Shown here piece after piece: positions 1 through 4,970 of a DNA stretch of 5,115 nucleotides. Source of the DNA: CAZOLI01 sp964580675 (GTDB taxonomy: Bacteria > Planctomycetota > MHYJ01 > CAYXQY01); assembly GCA_964580675.1 (NCBI GenBank), contig CAZOLI010000112.1, forward strand, positions 1 to 5,115. The letters are read 5' to 3'. Positions within the stretch are counted from its first letter, which is position 1; each line of letters begins with the position of its first letter. The notes under the pieces are model-generated. The model was given only the letters and a program-made list of their open reading frames with translations. It had not been told where the DNA came from and searched no databases. The position numbers and the translations under genes were made by a program.

Positions 1-54
1 GTGGCAGCGTGTAGCCCGGGGTGAAGTGAGTGAAACGAACGAAACCCCGGGTAC
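1..54 (-). repeat. Interspersed palindromic repeat, copy 1 (cut by left edge)
   Basis: Positions 15-22 (CCCGGGGT) and 44-51 (ACCCCGGG) form a perfect 8-bp stem. GTA at 11-13 and TAC at 52-54 extend it past a bulged G. Read on the minus strand, the element starts with a CCCGGGG block, has a CACTC-containing loop, closes with CACCCCGGGCTA and continues as CTGCCAC to the window edge. The same order of blocks appears on the plus strand at 4903-4970, so the two are copies of one family. By comparison with that copy, a further small CCCC/GGGG hairpin should lie just left of the window. The loop is rich in GA-type triplets but has no open reading frame of note. The copy lies downstream of the S41 peptidase gene, in that gene's reading direction. 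Confidence 0.75.
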
Positions 55-77
55 AAAGATCAAAAAATAACACCCGG

Positions 78-100
78 ATTCCCGAGCGCAGCGAGGGAAT
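78..100. repeat. Second palindromic hairpin beside repeat copy 1
   Basis: ATTCCC at 78-83 pairs with GGGAAT at 95-100. The arms enclose an imperfectly self-complementary GAGCGCAGCGA loop (84-94) in which two further GC pairs are possible. On the minus strand the hairpin is followed, after ten bases, by a run of six T (62-67). A transcript leaving the S41 gene would meet this hairpin, then the T run, then repeat copy 1. It could therefore contribute to transcription termination, but the gap between stem and T run is too long for a standard intrinsic terminator. The CCCTCGCTGCGCTCGGG-like core resembles dispersed palindromes common in many environmental bacterial genomes; that comparison is from memory. 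Confidence 0.5.
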
Positions 101-265
101 GGATCGTTTGGAACGCACCATAACCGTCCTTCCACTTCCGCCTTCCGTAGAAAACCGGCCGGGAAGATAGTTGGTTGTACAATCCTGTCCAAATTTTTTT
201 TCTTTTCGCCTTCTCTACCGTTCGCTTCCGTCGTTCGGCATTATGGCTGTTTTCTTTGCTTGTGC

Positions 266-282
266 GGTAGGGATGTCCTACC
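266..282. other. Perfect 6-bp hairpin spanning the S41 stop codon
   Basis: GGTAGG at 266-271 and CCTACC at 277-282 pair perfectly around the five-base loop GATGT. The right arm contains the complement of the peptidase stop codon (278-280), so the hairpin sits exactly at the gene's 3' end. On the minus strand no T run follows it, so it is not a canonical terminator for that gene. It could stabilise the 3' end of the mRNA or be chance. The rest of 101-265 shows no gene and no other clear signal apart from a pyrimidine-rich tract near 185-210. Confidence 0.35.
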
Positions 283-1492
283 AGTTTTCTTCGCTGCTGC
301 TTTTCTGTCGCAATTTGATTTCCCGGAGCAGTGATACTTCACCGCGTTCGAGAATGGGATCTCCGTTGTAGGGCAGTAAATCCCTCACGAAGATGGTGGG
401 TTCCACGCCCACGCCCTCGAGGTTTTTTCCCCCCGACAGTCGGCGGACGCGCCGGATCGGAATCATGATTGCCGACCCATCGGTTAACTCATTCGTGGTG
501 GATCCCAGTACGGCTCCCGCGGTGGTTTCCCCGACCAGCGGACCGATCTCACGTTTTTTCCAGTGGTGAGCAAAGACTTCCTTGGCGGATCGGGTGTTTT
601 CGTCAATCAATCCCACCACCGGTTTGTTCCAGATCTGGTCTTCGCCTGAAAACATGTTGATGTACTTTCGGATGATCATGGGACGTCCCCCCATGCCCCG
701 GAGATCGAGGAGCAATCCGTCAGCACCGGCAAGATCATTTTGTAACTTCTTTCGAACCACCCGAACCAGTCGCCAGGAAAGGAAGTGCCAGAGGTGGACG
801 TACGCAACGGTCATCCCCCGGGTTTTATATGTATGTATGGACTCAATAGCGTCCCGAACAAAGTGCGTCTTCTGTACGGGGACCGTAATGTTCCTGGGCT
901 CTTTGTTTTTTCCTGTTCGAACGGAGAGACGCAGTTTATCTCCTTTGCCCACGCGGAAAACAAATCCCTTTTTCCGGCCCGGAGCGAATGGTATGCATCG
1001 ATCTGACGTTGACGGTGGATCGCCATTCACGTGAACGATTTCGTCCCCTCTATTTATCCCCGCGTCCCGGGCGGGACCGTAGCAGACTTCAACAAAAAAT
1101 TTGCCGTCGATCCGTTTCAGGATCAGGCCGGCCCGCGGCACGTTCGTTTCCTCAAATTCGGGTCGGAAAAACGTTTCGTAAACGTACGGAGAATACACAA
1201 CACAATGTGAAGCATCGAGCTCGGCCAGCATGTTGTTGGCAAGGCGGTACAGGTTCCGCCGGGAAATGGGGTTCTTTACTTTCTTCTGGTATGTTTTTAG
1301 CAATTTTTCCAGATTGACGCCATTGTAATCTCGATCATAAAACTGGCTCCCGATGTGATGTTTTACCTCTTTCAGGTATTTCCGGGCCTTCTCCGGTTGT
1401 ACCGGATCCTCCGCCTGTAATGGAAGGGCGAAGACACCGGTGACAAACAGAATTAGAGCAAGCAAGAGAGGAGAATATTTGTGGGATGTCAT
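278..1492 (-). CDS. Secreted S41-family peptidase with PDZ domain (tricorn/CPP-like)
   Basis: This 404-residue protein begins with a typical Sec signal peptide: short polar N-terminus, hydrophobic stretch about 9-24, likely cleavage after Ala27 (LPLQA/EDP). It should therefore act in the periplasm or at the surface. A helical region (about 30-112) contains the adjacent pair Ser95-His96 (LDASHCVV). A PDZ-like domain follows (about 115-205, with ARDAGINRGDEIVHVNG). The S41 catalytic core starts about 225: strand LLLDLRGMGG (260-269), nucleophile Ser302 in ENTRSAKE, then LVGETTAGA. The Lys expected after that Ser in CtpA/Prc enzymes (a GKG-type motif) is replaced by Gly-Ala. Ser95, His96, Ser302 and Glu359 (LEGVGVEP) match the spacing of the Ser-His...Ser...Glu tetrad of tricorn-type S41 peptidases, so I infer that chemistry. 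The substrate is unknown. No Shine-Dalgarno precedes the ATG, but the signal peptide fixes the start. The gene lies 104 bases downstream of the lipase gene, and co-transcription is possible. Confidence 0.9.
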   Translation of the reverse strand: MTSHKYSPLLLALILFVTGVFALPLQAEDPVQPEKARKYLKEVKHHIGSQFYDRDYNGVNLEKLLKTYQKKVKNPISRRNLYRLANNMLAELDASHCVVYSPYVYETFFRPEFEETNVPRAGLILKRIDGKFFVEVCYGPARDAGINRGDEIVHVNGDPPSTSDRCIPFAPGRKKGFVFRVGKGDKLRLSVRTGKNKEPRNITVPVQKTHFVRDAIESIHTYKTRGMTVAYVHLWHFLSWRLVRVVRKKLQNDLAGADGLLLDLRGMGGRPMIIRKYINMFSGEDQIWNKPVVGLIDENTRSAKEVFAHHWKKREIGPLVGETTAGAVLGSTTNELTDGSAIMIPIRRVRRLSGGKNLEGVGVEPTIFVRDLLPYNGDPILERGEVSLLREIKLRQKSSSEENW

Positions 1493-1596
1493 TTTTTTAT
1501 CTGTTATTATTTCAAGGACATTCGGAGGTCGTTGTGGTTGGATCTGTGGACACGTATTGTACGAAAAAACAGCGGCGACATTTGATTTGAATCCAT

Positions 1597-2343
1597 TTAC
1601 GAGATTCGGCGGACGATTTTCCGGTACACCGGTTTCGCGTCGAACGACGGTCCCCAGTTTACTTCGTCCAGGTGGTCGGCGTCCAGGGTGCGTACATACG
1701 TTCCCCAGCGCGCCGACGCCACGGAGACGAGACCGTCGTTTTCTCCTTCCTCGCGGTTGATCAATCGCTCCGTGTACTGAAGCGGTGGGAACATTTCGTT
1801 CCTCGGTTTGGTCCCACCGTATGAATAATACGCCACGTTCGAGCTGTTTGGGGTGTTCGGGTTAAACGTTTCCTGAATGTGGGACCGGGTGAGGTGTTCT
1901 ATGGTTTCCAGGTCGAACGGGATAATATCTGACAGGTTCCTGCCGGCGATGGTTCGATTTAACCCGGCGTCGGCCAGGGAGGTTCCGCGGTGGGGCGTGC
2001 CGATGGTGGTCAGGCTGGCCACACGTTTCTCTCCGTCCATTCGCGATATGAAATACCGTGCGTCAAGCCCCCCCATGCTATGGGCGATGATGTGAAATGG
2101 AGAGGGAATCCCGTCAAACTGTTTCTTCAGCTGTTCGGCCCGTGTGGGGATGCCGGCTCGGCTCGTCACCTTAGTGACGTGGACGTCACAGCCCAACTCC
2201 TCGAGATCTTCCCGAATGCCCCTGAAGTAGTGTACCTCCCCGAACCGTTCCACACTGATTTCGTCGAACCCGAGCAGTCCATGACAGAGGACGACCGGTT
2301 GGTCCGGGACATCGTTCGAATGTTCTGATGATGAAGAAGACAT
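1597..2343 (-). CDS. Class I-type lipase / alpha-beta hydrolase, no signal peptide
   Basis: This is a 248-residue alpha/beta hydrolase resembling the Pseudomonas/Burkholderia lipase family, which cleaves ester bonds of acylglycerols. The oxyanion-hole strand is VVLCHGLLGF (17-26). YFRGIREDLEELGCDVHV (39-56) follows, as in bacterial class I lipases. The nucleophile elbow is AHSMGG with Ser89, then TIGTPHRGTS (113-122). The acid is probably Asp203 (ENDGLVSVASARWG) and the base His224 in DHLDEVNW; Asp226 corresponds to a calcium ligand in Pseudomonas lipase. The full triad is present. Unlike classical secreted lipases, it starts MSSSSSEHSN with no signal sequence, and in-frame TAA TAA codons lie just upstream, so no longer start exists. 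No lipase foldase gene is in view. It is probably cytoplasmic, and the true substrate (lipid, ester or polyester) is undetermined. No Shine-Dalgarno is visible. Confidence 0.88.
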   Translation of the reverse strand: MSSSSSEHSNDVPDQPVVLCHGLLGFDEISVERFGEVHYFRGIREDLEELGCDVHVTKVTSRAGIPTRAEQLKKQFDGIPSPFHIIAHSMGGLDARYFISRMDGEKRVASLTTIGTPHRGTSLADAGLNRTIAGRNLSDIIPFDLETIEHLTRSHIQETFNPNTPNSSNVAYYSYGGTKPRNEMFPPLQYTERLINREEGENDGLVSVASARWGTYVRTLDADHLDEVNWGPSFDAKPVYRKIVRRIS

Positions 2344-2382
2344 AAACGTTTATTACGGGACGCGAAAGCGACGGGAAACAAA

Positions 2383-2411
2383 TTCGAAATACGAAATCCG
2401 AAAAATTCAAA
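2383..2411. repeat. Degenerate heptamer tandem repeat (TTCGAAA type)
   Basis: Four consecutive units read TTCGAAA, TACGAAA, TCCGAAA and AATTCAAA, that is a 7-base period with one one-base insertion in the last unit. The array lies 40 bases upstream of the lipase start. Short heptamer arrays of this composition are found between genes in several bacterial groups, and expansion by slippage is the usual explanation. It could also form part of the lipase promoter or 5' leader. The sequence alone does not decide this. Confidence 0.5.
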
Positions 2412-2447
2412 TGCCGATTGCCGGACGGGGCCTTTCTGAGTTTTCTT

Positions 2448-2473
2448 GATCAAATTCACATCTTGGTTTGATC
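2448..2473. other. Small inverted repeat GATCAAA/TTTGATC
   Basis: GATCAAA (2448-2454) and TTTGATC (2467-2473) are perfect 7-base inverted arms separated by 12 bases. AT-rich arms of this size could be a protein-binding operator upstream of the lipase gene or a weak RNA hairpin. There is no independent support. Confidence 0.3.
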
Positions 2474-2482
2474 TTGATCTTC

Positions 2483-2530
2483 AAAAGCCTGCTCCGTTAC
2501 TGACGGGGCTCTTGCCCTGGTGATACAGGG
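2483..2530 (-). other. Two adjacent hairpins in the radical SAM-lipase spacer; possible structured RNA
   Basis: On the minus strand, CCCTG and CAGGG (2530-2515) form a perfect stem around a six-base loop. Next comes AAGAGCC (2513-2507), CCGT-CAGTA-ACGG (2506-2494), a one-sided AGCA bulge (2493-2490) and GGCTTTT (2489-2483). The outer seven pairs close only in the minus-strand RNA, because one is a G-U wobble that is an A-C mismatch on the other strand. This mildly favours a minus-strand transcript. It could be a 5' leader element of the lipase mRNA, a 3' end of the radical SAM mRNA, or an unrelated repeat. No riboswitch family was recognised. The rest of the 2344-2622 spacer has no gene. CAACCCC and GGGGTTG arms near 2569-2611 could form a further large-loop hairpin. 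Confidence 0.35.
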
Positions 2531-2622
2531 TTCGTCCCATTTCCGGTCGCGAGACTTACACCGGGTCCAACCCCCCTCGTTCCCCGATCATGGCAGGAGG
2601 ACAGGGGTTGTCAGCGTTCAAC

Positions 2623-3609
2623 TTAAAACCGGCTCGAGCGGTGATCGAGGTTGGTGAGGCCAATTTCCTTTGCGTGATTGATCACCTCACGATATTCTTC
2701 CTCCGTCAGGTGCCGATTGATCTCCTCCCATTTTTCCGGTTCCTCCTCGACCTTTGCCGCCGGGTAGTACTGATCCATGATGTTCACGTAGGAATCCTTC
2801 GGCAAATTGTCCGCAATCCAGTCCAGTATCTTCCTGGAATCTTCCACCTGACCGGGCATGATCAGGTGTCGCAGAATGAGCCCCCGGTTGGCCATGTCGT
2901 TTTCGTCCGTCTCCAGCACACCCACCTGTTCGTGCATCTGCAGTATGGATTCCTTCGCGATCTCCGGATAATCCGGCCCACGCAGGTACTTTACGGAAGC
3001 GTCCGGATCAAAATACTTGAAGTCCGGCATGTAGATGTCCACCAGGCCATCCATGATCTCCAGGCTCCATTCCGAGTCGTAGGCGCTTGTATTATAGACG
3101 ATCGGAAGTTGAAGCCCTTTTTTGACCGCGTGGTAAATGGTTTCGACCACCTGTGGAACCACGTGTTCCGGGGTGACGAAATTGATGTTGTGACAGCCGT
3201 TCTCCTGTAGCTCCAGGGCCATGTCCGCGATCTCCTCCGGGGTTTTCATCATGCCTTCCCCGAGCTGACTGATGTCGTAATTCTGACAGAACACGCACCG
3301 CAGGTTACACATGGAGAAGAATATCGTGCCCGAGCCGTTCCAGCCCCGGAGAATGTCTTCTTCGCCGAAATGCGGGAAATAACTGCCCACCGGCGCACGG
3401 TGATCGGACATGCAGGTGCCCAGTTCCCCGTCCAGACGGTTGACTTCGCAGTCCCGTGGACACGCCGTGCAGTTTTTCAGCATCTCCCGGGCTTCTTCCA
3501 CTTTCTCTTCCAGTTTTCCCGCCTGGTATGTTCGTACAGCCTCCGGTGTATATAATTTCTCATACGGTCCGGTGTCGGATCGGACCCGTAACGTGTCAAT
3601 TTTATTCAT
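2623..3609 (-). CDS. PflX-type radical SAM protein (pyruvate formate-lyase activase homologue)
   Basis: This is a cytoplasmic radical SAM enzyme of the PflX/COG1313 type. Counting from the upstream ATG at 3648 (341 residues), an N-terminal cysteine cluster CTACPRDC (Cys60, 63, 67) with Cys79 in GELGTCMS precedes the radical SAM motif CNLRCVFC (Cys114, 118, 121). That motif binds the 4Fe-4S cluster used to cleave S-adenosylmethionine. Family motifs follow: NFVTPEH (156-161), VYNTSAYDS (184-192), DIYMPDFKY (204-212) and LRHLIMPG (259-266). The reaction and substrate of this subfamily are unknown to me. No pyruvate formate-lyase or other glycyl-radical partner lies nearby. I chose the ATG at 3609 (residue 14): a TATAAT box at 3663-3668 would leave only about 8 bases of leader for the ATG at 3648 but about 47 for 3609, and the GAGGA before 3648 abuts the codon. 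The 3648 start stays possible. Confidence 0.9.
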   Translation of the reverse strand: MNKIDTLRVRSDTGPYEKLYTPEAVRTYQAGKLEEKVEEAREMLKNCTACPRDCEVNRLDGELGTCMSDHRAPVGSYFPHFGEEDILRGWNGSGTIFFSMCNLRCVFCQNYDISQLGEGMMKTPEEIADMALELQENGCHNINFVTPEHVVPQVVETIYHAVKKGLQLPIVYNTSAYDSEWSLEIMDGLVDIYMPDFKYFDPDASVKYLRGPDYPEIAKESILQMHEQVGVLETDENDMANRGLILRHLIMPGQVEDSRKILDWIADNLPKDSYVNIMDQYYPAAKVEEEPEKWEEINRHLTEEEYREVINHAKEIGLTNLDHRSSRF

Positions 3610-3655
3610 TATTGAATGCCCCGGTAATGATGTTTGTCTTTTTTCCATTCCTCAC

Positions 3656-3668
3656 AATATACATTATA
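3656..3668 (-). promoter_or_regulatory. Possible -10 box for the radical SAM gene
   Basis: The minus strand reads TATAAT at 3668-3663, a perfect sigma-70-type -10 hexamer, with expected transcription start near 3656. No good TTGACA-like -35 hexamer sits 16-18 bases upstream; the bases there are GAGGAA-like. The surrounding sequence is very AT-rich, so a chance match is possible. If real, it favours the ATG at 3609 over that at 3648. Confidence 0.35.
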
Positions 3669-3872
3669 AAATATATTGTTTCATTTTCCTCTCGTATTGT
3701 CGGTTTTTCCAGTGAGATACGTCCTCTCCACACCACAGTGGTGAGCCGGCACACTTTACAAACGGCATGGCCATCCACTCCTGAGATAATACTTCTCATT
3801 TCCATATACTGTATCGTTCCGTTTTTATGACGGGAAAGGGTTTCCCACGATTTGTTGGCGGGACACCTTATC

Positions 3873-3901
3873 ATGTTTGGAAATGTTTGGAATAATTGAC
3901 A
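3873..3901 (+). promoter_or_regulatory. Tandem ATGTTTGGAA repeat next to a TTGACA box
   Basis: ATGTTTGGAA occurs twice without a gap (3873-3882, 3883-3892). After three bases comes TTGACA (3896-3901), a perfect -35 hexamer for the nucleotidyltransferase gene that starts at 3966. A 10-bp period places both copies on the same face of the helix, as expected for paired activator or repressor sites. The weakness is that no good -10 hexamer lies 16-18 bases further on; the bases at 3919-3924 are GGTTGT. The promoter is therefore tentative, while the repeat itself is certain. Confidence 0.4.
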
Positions 3902-3965
3902 AGAATACATCATGCTGAGGTTGTACGTTCTTCTTTTTCAATGAATCATCTTCAAGAACATCCTG

Positions 3966-4790
3966 ATGCAACAGCAAAGCGAACAGAACGTGCCGACGGT
4001 TGTCATTCCCGCCGCCGGAAAAGGAACCCGGATGCAACCGGTGAGCCGGTGGGTTCCCAAAGAGATGCTGCCGGTGGGGGCCAAACCAATGATTCAGTTT
4101 GTGCTGGAAGAAGCCGTCTCCGTAGATCCGGCGGAAGTGGTGGTCGTTGTTTCCCCGGAAAAAACCGTACTTCAGAATTTTCTGCAGGACCTGGACCGGC
4201 TGGACTCCCCGGCTTCCGAGTTGAACGTAACGGTAGCCCATCAACAGCGGCCGCTCGGCCTGGCGGATGCGCTGCGGGAGGGACGGAGCGCATCAGGCAC
4301 ACCGGAGGGACCGGTGCTTTCCCTCCTGCCGGACAATCTTTACTTCGAGGACGGCGAACCCACGCCGGCCGCCCGTCTGGTTTCGTCGTTTGACGGGGAG
4401 GTCGACTCCCTGCACCTTCTTCACCCGGTCCGACCGTCGGAACTCTCGGAATACGGCTACGTGGGGACCCCTTCCATAGAGGAGAAAGCCCCGGGTCGAT
4501 ACCGGATGACGGGCGTGCCGGAGAAAGGGGACGAAACCACGTCGGATCATCGGGACCCGGTCCTCCGATCGCCGGGCCGTGAAATATTTGGTCCGGCGTT
4601 TTTCGATGTGCTGGACGATATTGAGGGCCGTCTTCGTGAGGATGGGAGGGAACTGGACGATGTTCCGGTGATCCGGGAGATGATCGATCGGGACCTGCGG
4701 GTGGAGGCGGTTCAATTTGACGACCGAATTTACGACGTCGGCCACCCGGCGGGCATGGCCGGGGCCTGGCGGGCCTTTGAGGACGCCTGA
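3966..4790 (+). CDS. GalU-like sugar-1-phosphate nucleotidyltransferase
   Basis: This is a 274-residue GT-A-fold nucleotidyltransferase that should join a sugar 1-phosphate to an NTP (UTP and glucose 1-phosphate by analogy with GalU), releasing pyrophosphate in the cytoplasm. The N-terminal signature is IPAAGKGTRMQPVSRWVPKE (14-33), with KEMLPVGAKPMIQFVLEEA continuing as in GalU. HQQRPLGLADAL (92-103) matches the nucleotide-binding Q-x-GL-x-A segment. LLPDN with Asp123 is the metal/sugar-phosphate aspartate. EYGYVG (162-167), GREIFGPAFFDVL (204-216) and YDVGHPAGMAGA (256-267) follow the family order, with Asp257 a probable second metal ligand. The usual VEKP motif is altered to GVPEKG (183-188), so the sugar specificity is uncertain. 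It is slightly shorter than typical GalU and clearly acidic. An in-frame TGA at 3942-3944 excludes longer ATG starts, and there is no Shine-Dalgarno. It is monocistronic and divergent from the radical SAM gene. Confidence 0.9.
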   Translation: MQQQSEQNVPTVVIPAAGKGTRMQPVSRWVPKEMLPVGAKPMIQFVLEEAVSVDPAEVVVVVSPEKTVLQNFLQDLDRLDSPASELNVTVAHQQRPLGLADALREGRSASGTPEGPVLSLLPDNLYFEDGEPTPAARLVSSFDGEVDSLHLLHPVRPSELSEYGYVGTPSIEEKAPGRYRMTGVPEKGDETTSDHRDPVLRSPGREIFGPAFFDVLDDIEGRLREDGRELDDVPVIREMIDRDLRVEAVQFDDRIYDVGHPAGMAGAWRAFEDA

Positions 4791-4860
4791 GTTTACGGTG
4801 TCACCAACGTCTGATCCTCCTTGCTCAATGGGGCGTTCCACCCGATCCACCTCGTTCATA

Positions 4861-4892
4861 AACGGCCCGAACGAGGTCCGTTAACTTTTTTT
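4861..4892 (+). terminator. Probable intrinsic terminator of the nucleotidyltransferase gene
   Basis: AACGGCCC (4861-4868) pairs with GGTCCGTT (4875-4882) around a six-base loop with one internal mismatch. Three bases later a run of seven T (4886-4892) follows. It lies 71 bases after the stop codon in the correct orientation. The single mismatch and the three-base gap before the T run make it a good rather than perfect intrinsic terminator. Confidence 0.6.
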
Positions 4893-4902
4893 CGATTCAT
4901 TC

Positions 4903-4970
4903 AACCCCGGGTTCCGCTCCGTTGCACTCCGCTTCACCCAGGGCTAAGGTACTGCCACCCCTGTCGGGGT
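4903..4970 (+). repeat. Interspersed palindromic repeat, copy 2
   Basis: AACCCCGGGT (4903-4912) pairs imperfectly with ACCCAGGGCT (4936-4945) around a loop containing CACTCCGCTTC. A second compact hairpin, ACCCC-TGTC-GGGGT (4957-4970), follows after CTGCC. Compared with the reverse complement of positions 1-54, the blocks CCCGGG, CGTT, CACTC, CTTCACCC, GGGCTA and CTGCCAC occur in the same order and at near-equal spacing, so the two are clearly related. This copy follows the terminator of the nucleotidyltransferase gene. No transposase is in view. The pattern resembles abundant AACCCCGGG-type dispersed repeats I associate with environmental Bacteroidota, Chlorobi and Planctomycetes genomes. 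Confidence 0.75.

Larger units (their letters stand above)
3610..3965. other. Divergent intergenic control region
   Basis: This AT-rich stretch separates the leftward radical SAM gene from the rightward nucleotidyltransferase gene and should hold both promoters. Visible elements are the TATAAT box at 3663-3668 (minus strand), the palindrome CACCAC-A-GTGGTG at 3731-3743, the inverted repeat TGAGA/TCTCA at 3782-3798, the palindrome ATAC-T-GTAT at 3806-3814, a perfect 10-bp tandem repeat at 3873-3892 and a TTGACA box at 3896-3901. A minus-strand open frame crosses it (3602-3913) but has no recognisable product and unusual codons (many AGA and ATA), so I do not call it a gene. Confidence 0.5.

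Noticed and set aside
1560..1596. Terminator after the lipase gene
   Set aside because: The minus strand has a T6 run at 1568-1563, but no stable GC-rich stem directly precedes it.
2483..2513. Resemblance of the bulged hairpin (AGCA bulge) to SRP RNA domain IV
   Set aside because: The conserved GGAA-type tetraloop and the opposing internal-loop bases are absent; only the short bulge is similar.
2515..2545. GGGTTCG stretch resembling a tRNA T-arm
   Set aside because: The required 5-bp T stem, acceptor stem and anticodon arm cannot be formed around it.
2590..3210. 206-codon plus-strand open frame opposite the radical SAM gene
   Set aside because: It mirrors the opposite strand of a well-supported gene with all family motifs and encodes no recognisable domain; it is a codon-bias shadow.
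3896..4393. 165-codon plus-strand frame overlapping the nucleotidyltransferase start
   Set aside because: It is the +1 shadow of the real gene, with Arg/Gly-rich low-complexity translation and no family motif.
4293..4859. 188-codon minus-strand open frame opposite the nucleotidyltransferase
   Set aside because: It lies antisense to a gene with clear conserved motifs and has no recognisable product of its own.
1..4970. The flanking inverted repeats as ends of a composite transposon
   Set aside because: No transposase, target-site duplication or terminal inverted-repeat structure is visible, the copies are diverged, and the genes between look like ordinary chromosomal genes.
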